Assembly: GCA_025964465.1 (NCBI GenBank)
Contig: JAOPYS010000374.1
Coordinates: 1-13,561 of the forward strand
Direction of reading: 5' to 3'
Length of the DNA: 13,561 nucleotides
Source of the DNA: Thermoleophilia bacterium
Lineage (GTDB): Bacteria > Actinomycetota > Thermoleophilia > Gaiellales > SKUG01
Positions 8,069 to 13,561 of the stretch are shown in pieces; within the stretch, counting starts at the first letter, position 1; the number at the start of each line of letters is the position of its first letter. Below the pieces are notes generated by a model. That model saw only the letters and a list, made by a program, of their open reading frames with translations, did no database searches and was not told the DNA's origin. The position numbers were made by a program, and so were the translations under genes.

Positions 8069-8350
8069 CGCCGCGAGGGCCAGCGCGGTCGAGCGCCGTG
8101 ATCGCGTCGAGTCGAGGCTGCCCGGGATCCGCTTCATGGGCACGGCGGTTCGTCGTGCTCGGCGGCCTCATCGAACGGGGCGCGACGATCTTCGGCGGAA
8201 GCGACGCTCCCACGCCATCGAACAACCAGGGCCAGACAAGTTCTGATCGATTGCCGTCCGTCGGGGCGGAGTCGGCGCACGGGACGGGCGGTGCCGGCCA
8301 CGGCGCGCTGAGCACCGGGCGGGCGGGGCCTCGCGCGGCGAGGTGTCGGC
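8069..8350. other. Gap of about 280 bases without a confident gene
   Basis: No complete reading frame with a good start was found on either strand. Bases 8067-8147 read in one forward frame with nearly all G or C at third positions in their second half (ending RVESRLPGIRFMGTA). From 8149 a different forward frame reads FVVLGGLIERGATIFGG with similar codon use. The two join only by a one-base shift, so this may be an eroded reading frame or chance. A GAGG at 8339-8342 may serve the M14 gene. No terminator-like hairpin stood out. Confidence 0.4.
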
Positions 8351-9376
8351 GTGCAGGTCTCCGCACCCACATCCGCCGGTACGCCGTACCGCATCGACCA
8401 GCCGCAGCGCCCGGCGTACCTCGACGACGCTGCGACCATCGACGCCGGCATGCACCGGCTCGCCGCCGAACACCCCGGGCTGGCGCGCACCGTTGACGTC
8501 GCCACGTCCGTCCAGGGGCGCCCGGTCACCGCGCTCGTGCTCGGCACCCACGCGGACGACCCGTCCGTGCCGCGCGTGCTGCTCACCGCCGGCGTGCACG
8601 GGCGCGAGATCGCCAACCCCGCGGCGCTCATGGCGTGGGCGCAGCGCACGCTCACGGCGGCCGCCGGAGGCGATCCCGCACGGCAAGCGCTGCTCGACGC
8701 GCGCACGGTGCTGCTCGTGCCCTTGGTGAACCCCGACGCGCACGACGTGGTCGTCCACGGCCTGACGGTGGGCGACGGCAAGGAGACGTGGCAGCGCACC
8801 AACCTGCGGCCGGGCGGCGGCGTCGACCTCAACCGCAACTTCGAGGGCGCGTGGGGGGCCGGCTCGGCGACGCCCGGCAGCGACAACTACCGCGGCCCGG
8901 CGCCCGCCAGCGAGCCCGAGGTGCGCGGCGTCGAGCTGCTCGGTTCGACGTGGCGCCCGGCCGGTGTCTACGACATCCACTCACAGGGCGGCGTCGTGCT
9001 CGCCCCCGACGGGACCGACGCGGCGCGCGCGGCCGCGGACCTCGTCTCACGCGCCACGGGCTACGGCACGAGCACCAGTGGCGAGCACTGGGCGACGGAG
9101 GTCGGCGGCACGATCAAGGACTGGGCGCACGAGCGCCTCGGCGCCGCCTCCCTCACCATCGAAACCGGTGCCGTCGCCCACCAGGACGCGACGCAGTTCG
9201 CCGAGACGCTCACGCGCCTGCTGCCTGCGCTCGACGCGCTCGTCGCCACCGTCGACGGCCGCCACCCCGCACCCGCCGCAGCCGCGGCGCTCGCGTCGCC
9301 TGCCGCCGCTCCGACCTTCATCCCGTCCGAGCACCTCGGCGACGCGAAGTTCGGCACGCGCCCCGCGGAACGCTGA
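8351..9376 (+). CDS. M14 family zinc carboxypeptidase
   Basis: The protein has 341 residues from a GTG at 8351, the first start after an in-frame TGA at 8309-8311; a GAGG lies 8 bases upstream. M14 signatures are in order: HGRE (zinc ligands H83 and E86), DLNRNF (substrate-binding N161, R162), SEPE (187-190), YDIHSQGG (zinc ligand H210) and TIETG (catalytic-base E271). The N-terminal QGRPVTALVLG strand fits the start of the fold. The family releases C-terminal amino acids from peptides, or in some lineages cleaves peptidoglycan stem peptides. No signal peptide or membrane anchor is visible, so the enzyme appears cytosolic unless the start is wrong. The C-terminal 35 residues (Ala/Pro-rich, then SEHLGDAKFG) are unassigned. 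It converges on the secreted repeat-protein gene with a 7-base gap. Confidence 0.92.
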   Translation: MQVSAPTSAGTPYRIDQPQRPAYLDDAATIDAGMHRLAAEHPGLARTVDVATSVQGRPVTALVLGTHADDPSVPRVLLTAGVHGREIANPAALMAWAQRTLTAAAGGDPARQALLDARTVLLVPLVNPDAHDVVVHGLTVGDGKETWQRTNLRPGGGVDLNRNFEGAWGAGSATPGSDNYRGPAPASEPEVRGVELLGSTWRPAGVYDIHSQGGVVLAPDGTDAARAAADLVSRATGYGTSTSGEHWATEVGGTIKDWAHERLGAASLTIETGAVAHQDATQFAETLTRLLPALDALVATVDGRHPAPAAAAALASPAAAPTFIPSEHLGDAKFGTRPAER

Positions 9377-9383
9377 CGAGCTG

Positions 9384-12338
9384 CTACCTCAGCTTGCCCG
9401 GGAAGACGATCGGCGTCGCGCCCGTGCCCCTGGCCACCAGGGTCCCCGGCGGCAGCGACCCGTCGAGGTTGACGATGACGGTCGTGTCGTCGATCTCGCG
9501 CACCTTGTAGCTCCGCACGTCAGCAGTGAGCTTGGTCGACTGGAATGCCATGGCAGCCACGATCACTGGGCGGATCAGCTTCTGCACGCTCCGGAAGTTT
9601 CCGGCGCCCCCGGAGATGATGTTGCCCGCCCCGCCGGAGACGAGGTTGCCTGCCCCGCCCGAGATGATGTTGCCGCCGCCACCGGAGATGATGTTGCCGC
9701 CACCGCCCGAGATGATGTTGCCGGCACCACCGCTGATGATGTTGCCGGCGCCCCCACTGATGATGTTGCCGGCGCCACCCGAGATGATGTTGCCAGCGCC
9801 CCCCGAGATGATGTTTCCGGCGCCTCCGGAGATGATGCCGCCACCTGCCACGCTCTGCAGGCCGCCGGCGGAGTTGGCGATCGACAGCTCGGAGCTGGCG
9901 ACGCCCTGCGCGAGCTGGCCGTTCGTCGTCAGCACGCCCTGACTGTTGCCCATGAACCCGACGCTCAGCCCGGTCTGCCGGGCGACCTGCTCGTTCGTGG
10001 CCTGCGCGATGGCCCGCACGATGGTGTCCGCGAAGATCGGCGCGATCTGTGCGCCCGGCTGACCGATCCGGTTGAACACGAAGGTGTACGCCTCGATCAG
10101 CGACTGACGGAGGGATTCGTAGAGGTCGGCGTTCGCGGTCGCGCCGAGCGAGCGTGCTGCTCGACCTGACTTCGCCCGCCCCTTGACCGCGCCGCTGCGC
10201 TTGTACCGCACGAGCTTGGTGCCCGTGTCGCGCACCATGACGTTGCCGTTCATGTCGGTCCACCCCTCGGGGCGGCTGACGACTTGCAACGACTGCACGG
10301 CGCTCATCAGCACTTCGCCGGTGCGTGGCTCGACGAGCTCCATCACGAGGCGCAGCTGCCCGGCGGACTGCGGGAAGGAGTACTGCAGGTGGACGAAGCC
10401 GTTGGAGTTCGTCACGCCGGCGGCGATGACGTCGCCGTTCGGGGCGAGCAGCTTCACCGGGAGGTTCTGAACGATCCGTGCCGTCGCCCGCTCGATGACA
10501 GTGACACCGGTGTTGTGGGACTGGCTCGCGGCGACGACCGACCCGTCGTCCGCGAGCCCGAGCTCGCTCTCGAACCCGGGATGGATCGGCTCGTTGAAGG
10601 TCGCGCGGAAATCCGGCTGCTTCGGCACACCGATGCGCACGCGCAGGAGCTTCTTGCCCTTCACCGTGACGGCCGAGAACTTGTAGATGCCAGCCTCCTC
10701 GACCTTGCGGGTGTAGTCGAGCCCGGTGATCTCGTAGTTGCATCCCAGGTCGTCGAGCGCATCGGCGCCCTCGAACACGCCCATCCCGCGGATGACTGCC
10801 CACATGTCCAGCGTTCCCGAGCCAACCTTGACCTTGCCGCCGGCGTAGGGGCAGTTGGCATCCTTCGGCACCTTCGGGTCGTAGTACGACAGCTCCACCA
10901 CCTGCGCGGGCTTGGGGAAGCCGGATGTCAACTTCGCGCCCTTCGCCGGCACGGTCGCGAACACCTGGTACGGCTTGGCGGATGCTCGGCTCGCCTTCGG
11001 CAGCGAGCTGAGCGGCGCGGGCTTGAGCTTGTACTGGACGTTGAGGTCACGGGTCAGTCCGAGCTCGAGCTGCACCTGGTCGACGGTCGCGCGCCTGCCG
11101 ACGTAGTCGGGCATCCGGGCGACCTTGGTCAGGGCCAGCTTGGTCCCTGGAGCGAAGAACGGCGCCAGCGTCCCGGGGATCGCGCCGATCGTCGGGAACG
11201 GGGATGGGGTCGGGGCCGTTGGCGTGGGCGTCCCGGAGCCCCCGGTTCCGCCGGTGCCCGTGCTGCCGCCGCCGACGGTGAAGCCACCATCGCCACCCGC
11301 GGTCCGGCTTCGGAACTGCGGCTCGCAGTCGGCGTTGATCTTGTCGTCGAGGTCGACGGCGACCGCATCGAGTTCGGTCGCGTCCTCCCCGGCGCCGCAC
11401 GAGATCGACAGTTCATCCCCTCCGTCGCGAAGCTTGAGCGTGTCACCGCCGTCGCCCGCCACGACGGTATCGGCGCCGGTCCCGCCCGTGATCAGGTCGT
11501 CGCCCGGGCCGCCGTGCAGCGTGTCGTTGCCGGCTCCTCCGTCCAGGATGTCGTTGTCAGAGGCGTCGGAGTTCGAACCTCCCGCAAGGAAGTTGGGACC
11601 CGAATCGCCCACGATGGTGTCGGGACCGAGGGAGCCGACGACGGTGTCGATGCCCACGGACGAGCAGCCCGCGTTCTCGTTCGGGCCGTCGTCGAACGTG
11701 GAGTTGCCATCGTTCGCGATGCAGTCGAGGGTGACGTGGACGGGGCTGGCGGCGGTGCGGGTCGCCGGGTTGGCAACGCCGAAGTCCTCGTCGTAGTACA
11801 CGCTGTCCTGGCCAGGGCCCCCGATGAAGGTGTCCCCGCCCCGCCCGCCGCGGAAGTCGTTGACGGTGCCTGCCGCGGGCGCGTTGTTGAACCCGTCGAG
11901 CACGTCGTCGCCCGAGCCGGTCGAGATGGCGTTGCTTCCGGCTCCAGGGAAGACGAACATAGGCGCGGACAAGCTCGGCGCACCCGTCACGGTGTCAATG
12001 CCGGGACCGGCCCAGATCTCGATACCTGCCGCGACGATGGGCACGTTCTCGAGGCACTCGACCCTGGTCGGCGCGGTGAGGTGCGTGCACTCGATCCCGA
12101 GCGGCACCGTGATGGGGTCATCGGTGGTCAGCACCCACGTGTCGCCGTTGTCCACCGAGACCGTGAGGTTGGTCGGATCCGTCAACGAAACCACGAGATG
12201 GGGTGACGCGGAGAACGCGGTCGCCTCTGCCCGAACGCCGTCGGCTGGGCGCGCGTAGGTGGTGGGCGCAGCCCCCGCGGTGGGCGCGAACAGCGCGCCG
12301 AGCAGGGCGAGCGTGGGGATCAGACGACTGAGCGACAT
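9384..12338 (-). CDS. Secreted multidomain RTX / PASTA-like / octapeptide-repeat protein
   Basis: The protein has 984 residues from an ATG at 12338-12336, with GGAGG 8 bases upstream. A Sec signal peptide (MSLSRLIPTLALLGALFAPT, cleavage near AGA-A at 23-24) is followed by several modules. RTX-type nonapeptides lie at about 141-310 (GSGDDVLDG, GGRGGDTFI, GGAGNDTLH, GGPGDDLIT, GGTGADTVV), which bind calcium in related proteins. A Gly/Thr/Pro linker lies at about 345-385. A PASTA-like domain at 409-486 begins MPDYVGRR and ends VVELSYY. An Ig/transthyretin-like segment covers about 612-700 (APNGDVIAAGVTNSNGFV), and a helical part about 736-810. Ten octads occupy 832-917, and a short beta-rich tail ends in PGKLR. 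Eight cysteines, all before the Ig-like part, would suit external disulfides. The architecture suggests a surface or matrix adhesion/assembly protein; its function is unknown. Confidence 0.9.
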   Translation of the reverse strand: MSLSRLIPTLALLGALFAPTAGAAPTTYARPADGVRAEATAFSASPHLVVSLTDPTNLTVSVDNGDTWVLTTDDPITVPLGIECTHLTAPTRVECLENVPIVAAGIEIWAGPGIDTVTGAPSLSAPMFVFPGAGSNAISTGSGDDVLDGFNNAPAAGTVNDFRGGRGGDTFIGGPGQDSVYYDEDFGVANPATRTAASPVHVTLDCIANDGNSTFDDGPNENAGCSSVGIDTVVGSLGPDTIVGDSGPNFLAGGSNSDASDNDILDGGAGNDTLHGGPGDDLITGGTGADTVVAGDGGDTLKLRDGGDELSISCGAGEDATELDAVAVDLDDKINADCEPQFRSRTAGGDGGFTVGGGSTGTGGTGGSGTPTPTAPTPSPFPTIGAIPGTLAPFFAPGTKLALTKVARMPDYVGRRATVDQVQLELGLTRDLNVQYKLKPAPLSSLPKASRASAKPYQVFATVPAKGAKLTSGFPKPAQVVELSYYDPKVPKDANCPYAGGKVKVGSGTLDMWAVIRGMGVFEGADALDDLGCNYEITGLDYTRKVEEAGIYKFSAVTVKGKKLLRVRIGVPKQPDFRATFNEPIHPGFESELGLADDGSVVAASQSHNTGVTVIERATARIVQNLPVKLLAPNGDVIAAGVTNSNGFVHLQYSFPQSAGQLRLVMELVEPRTGEVLMSAVQSLQVVSRPEGWTDMNGNVMVRDTGTKLVRYKRSGAVKGRAKSGRAARSLGATANADLYESLRQSLIEAYTFVFNRIGQPGAQIAPIFADTIVRAIAQATNEQVARQTGLSVGFMGNSQGVLTTNGQLAQGVASSELSIANSAGGLQSVAGGGIISGGAGNIISGGAGNIISGGAGNIISGGAGNIISGGAGNIISGGGGNIISGGGGNIISGGAGNLVSGGAGNIISGGAGNFRSVQKLIRPVIVAAMAFQSTKLTADVRSYKVREIDDTTVIVNLDGSLPPGTLVARGTGATPIVFPGKLR
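9588..9845 (-). repeat. 24-base tandem coding repeat: ten octapeptides GG(A/G)GNIIS plus a partial unit
   Basis: Read on the minus strand, the array opens with a partial unit (GGGIIS). Five GGAGNIIS units follow, then two GGGGNIIS, one GGAGNLVS, one GGAGNIIS and a terminal GGAGNFRS. The units encode residues 832-917 of the secreted protein. Third codon positions vary between units (Ala as GCC, GCT, GCG or GCA; Ser as TCC, TCG or AGT/AGC-type), while the peptide stays nearly fixed. The array is therefore not a recent slippage product and is probably under protein-level selection. The plus-strand reading (PAPPEMML) is only a shadow. Confidence 0.95.
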
Positions 12339-12342
12339 TTCG

Positions 12343-12364
12343 GTAGCCTCCGTTGGGAAGCTAC
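12343..12364 (-). promoter_or_regulatory. Hairpin sequestering the Shine-Dalgarno of the secreted repeat protein
   Basis: In the minus-strand transcript the arm GUAGCUUCC pairs with GGAGGCUAC across the loop CAAC. That is nine pairs, with a single G-U wobble. The 3' arm contains the whole GGAGG ribosome-binding site, and the ATG at 12338 follows 4 bases after the stem. There is no U-tract, so it is not a standard terminator. It could reduce or condition translation (melting, protein or RNA binding), or act as a DNA palindrome for a regulator. Confidence 0.6.
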
Positions 12365-12366
12365 GG

Positions 12367-12372
12367 ATCCTA
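12367..12372 (-). promoter_or_regulatory. Possible -10 box in the 58-base gap before the secreted-protein gene
   Basis: TAGGAT on the minus strand lies in the locally AT-richer gap between two minus-strand genes. No good -35 match was seen at normal spacing. If used, transcription would start near 12360, inside the 5' arm of the hairpin, and would remove part of it. The gene could instead be read from the upstream gene's promoter. Confidence 0.2.
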
Positions 12373-12396
12373 CTGAAATCGACTTGGTTCTGGGAT

Positions 12397-13386
12397 CTAA
12401 CCGAGGTCGACGGTGAGCAGCTCGGTCGGCTTGTCGGGGTCGTCCGGGTCGGTGACGAGGGTGAAGTTCGAGTTGGGCGACGTGCCGTCGAGGGCGCGCG
12501 TGCGTTCGATGCCCTCGGCCTTGCGGGCCGGGCCGGTGAGGGGGCGCAGGGCGGTCACCGCGAAGTTGGCGTCGAGCATGCCGACGACCGAGCCGTGGAT
12601 GGCGCCGTCGCCGGTGGCGTCCTCACCTTCCGAGCTGGCGAGGAAGGCGATGCGTCCGTCCGGAAGCGTGCGTGCGTCGGCGAACCCGAGCCGCTCGCCG
12701 CCCAGCGAACCGAGGTCGACGTCGTGCTGGGCGCGCAGCGCGCTCGCAGGAATGGGCGTGCCGGCGGCTGCCGCGCCGAGCGCTGCGGCCGCATCGAGCA
12801 CGAAGACCGTGTTGAGGTCGCCTTGCTCCTTGCCGCGGTGGAACAGCAGCAGCTCGGCGCCGTCCTTGGAGTCGCGCAGCGTCGCGCCCTCGATGTTGGG
12901 CTGCAGCGGCAGCTTGGCGTCGAGCGCCGCGTAGAGCTCGTGCAGGTCGAAGGGGCGGGCCGGGCCGACGGGCTTGCCCATCGCGCCGATCGGCGTGACG
13001 ACGCCGCGCTCGCGGGTCGCCGACGAGCCCGAGCCGAAGCCGACCAGCGCAGCGTGGCGGCCGCCGACGAGCGACGCCGGCGCAACGAGCACGGCCTCGA
13101 GGTCGGGCTTGTTCTTGTGGTGCTCGAGGCCCGCGTGCAGGTGGCCGGGCGCCTCGACGCTCCCGAACCGCGCCAGCTCGCCGTACTCGTCGCTCACGGC
13201 CCAGGCCGATCCCGACCCGGAGGCGACGAGCCCCGACGCTGCGCTCACGAACGAGCGCCCAGTCGAATCGGGCTGGTCCAGGTGGAGCGTGCCGTGGGAC
13301 ACGGGATCGAGCGGGCGCACGTCGACCGTCGCCGCCGCGTTGCGGGGCGGGACGACGACGGGGGCGGCGAGGGCGGAGGTCTGCAT
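12397..13386 (-). CDS. Uncharacterised propeller-like protein (resembles DUF6910/DUF6929-type)
   Basis: The protein has 329 residues from an ATG at 13386-13384. A longer frame from 13539 adds an Arg/Gly-rich leader unlike a real N-terminus and crosses the repeated motif cluster, so the shorter start is preferred. No signal peptide is clear. Features seen are SAASGL (48-53), AWAVSDEYGELARFG (61-75), KNKPDLEAVLVAP (91-103), a GFGSGSSATRERG loop (116-128), NIEGATL (164-170), GERLGFADARTLPDGRIAFLASSE (split by a Leu-Pro-Asp-Gly turn, 229-252) and a final strand LLTVDLG. The SGL, DLEAV and GSGS-R pattern recalls DUF6929/DUF6910 or esterase-like phytase-type propellers, from memory only. Acidic loops could bind metal. 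Its stop is 58 bases before the secreted RTX gene on the same strand, so the two may be co-transcribed. The biochemical function is unknown. Confidence 0.75.
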   Translation of the reverse strand: MQTSALAAPVVVPPRNAAATVDVRPLDPVSHGTLHLDQPDSTGRSFVSAASGLVASGSGSAWAVSDEYGELARFGSVEAPGHLHAGLEHHKNKPDLEAVLVAPASLVGGRHAALVGFGSGSSATRERGVVTPIGAMGKPVGPARPFDLHELYAALDAKLPLQPNIEGATLRDSKDGAELLLFHRGKEQGDLNTVFVLDAAAALGAAAAGTPIPASALRAQHDVDLGSLGGERLGFADARTLPDGRIAFLASSEGEDATGDGAIHGSVVGMLDANFAVTALRPLTGPARKAEGIERTRALDGTSPNSNFTLVTDPDDPDKPTELLTVDLG

Positions 13387-13481
13387 CCCTCGACTCTCTC
13401 GCGGGCGGGCGAGCCGACCGAGCCGCACGCAGCCCGCCGGCCCGCGACGCCCGACCGCGTGACCGCCTGCGCCCGCCGCGC

Positions 13482-13551
13482 CTCCATCCGCGATCGTCGA
13501 CATCAGACCGACGAGATGCGATGGAGACGGGCACTCCATCTGCGTTCGTCG
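13482..13551. repeat. Three copies of an 18-base motif CTCCATC-N5-TCGTCG (direct, inverted, direct)
   Basis: Copy 1 is at 13482-13499 on the plus strand, copy 2 at 13509-13526 on the minus strand and copy 3 at 13534-13551 on the plus strand. All three share the 13 fixed bases and the exact 5-base spacer length. The two direct copies extend to 20 identities over 23 bases. Gaps between copies are 9 and 7 bases. The cluster is 96-165 bases upstream of the propeller-like gene and looks like an operator array. I noticed no other copy in the window; more may lie beyond the right edge. Confidence 0.7.
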
Positions 13552-13561
13552 ACTTCCGCCC

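Noticed and set aside
9379..9394. Short inverted repeat AGCTG / CAGCT between the convergent M14 and repeat-protein genes, a possible terminator.
   Set aside because: Only five pairs with a six-base loop, no T-tract, and it overlaps the end of the repeat-protein reading frame.
9588..9845. The 24-base array considered as a CRISPR or non-coding minisatellite.
   Set aside because: There are no unique spacers, the unit is a multiple of three, and variation is mainly synonymous within a long secreted-protein frame.
9526..9942. Plus-strand frame with repeated PAPPEMML peptides.
   Set aside because: It is the antisense reading of the octapeptide array. The minus-strand reading is in frame with a signal peptide and other domains.
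10284..12206. Long plus-strand open frame opposite the secreted repeat protein (and similar frames at 928-2298, 3338-5392 and 6217-7830).
   Set aside because: They are rich in Arg, His, Gln and Asp with no recognisable domain and lie antisense to or over well-supported genes. This is the usual effect of very high GC with few stop codons.
13387..13539. Longer start (ATG at 13539-13537) for the propeller-like protein.
   Set aside because: The extra 51 residues are Gly/Arg-rich without a signal peptide and run across the repeated motif cluster. The ATG at 13386 is simpler.

Overview
The window is very GC-rich, densely packed DNA with mostly GTG starts, short gaps and repeated 4-base GTGA stop/start overlaps. 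This style, a YmdB-type phosphoesterase, an AI-2E family permease and a secreted RTX protein with a PASTA-like module suggest a high-GC actinobacterium, perhaps of the Thermoleophilia (Solirubrobacter/Patulibacter-like). That placement is an inference from gene content and base composition; there is no rRNA or marker gene here to fix it.

Layout. Bases 1-4141 hold four minus-strand genes that read as one transcription unit. In transcription order they are a membrane-anchored protein with a degenerate LytM/M23-like fold, a membrane-anchored Asp-box (BNR) beta-propeller protein, a Wzx/MATE-type lipid-linked glycan flippase overlapping the propeller gene by 4 bases, and a YmdB-family metallophosphoesterase that runs off the left edge. 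A 112-base divergent promoter region (4142-4253) separates these from a plus-strand unit at 4254-7677. That unit is an AI-2E family permease, an ABC ATPase and an ABC-2 type permease, each joined to the next by a GTGA overlap. A small two-helix membrane protein (7730-8068) follows, then about 280 bases without a confident gene, then an M14 zinc carboxypeptidase (8351-9376).

The right part runs on the minus strand again and converges on the M14 gene. A predicted soluble propeller-like protein of unknown function (12397-13386) lies upstream of a 984-residue secreted protein (9384-12338). The latter has a signal peptide, RTX nonapeptides, a Gly/Thr/Pro linker, a PASTA-like domain, an Ig-like segment, a helical segment, and ten tandem copies of an octapeptide, GG(A/G)GNIIS and variants, near its C-terminus. 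The octad resembles an RTX repeat shortened by one residue and lacking its calcium-binding Asp.

The least expected signals are that octad array, a 9-bp hairpin that sequesters the Shine-Dalgarno sequence of the 984-residue gene, and three copies of an 18-base motif (CTCCATC-N5-TCGTCG; direct, inverted, direct) in the last 80 bases upstream of the propeller-like gene. The cell-envelope theme (flippase, LytM-like fold, exporters, carboxypeptidase, secreted repeat protein) is consistent across the window, but no sequence evidence links all units into one pathway. No tRNA, rRNA, CRISPR array or transposase was recognised.
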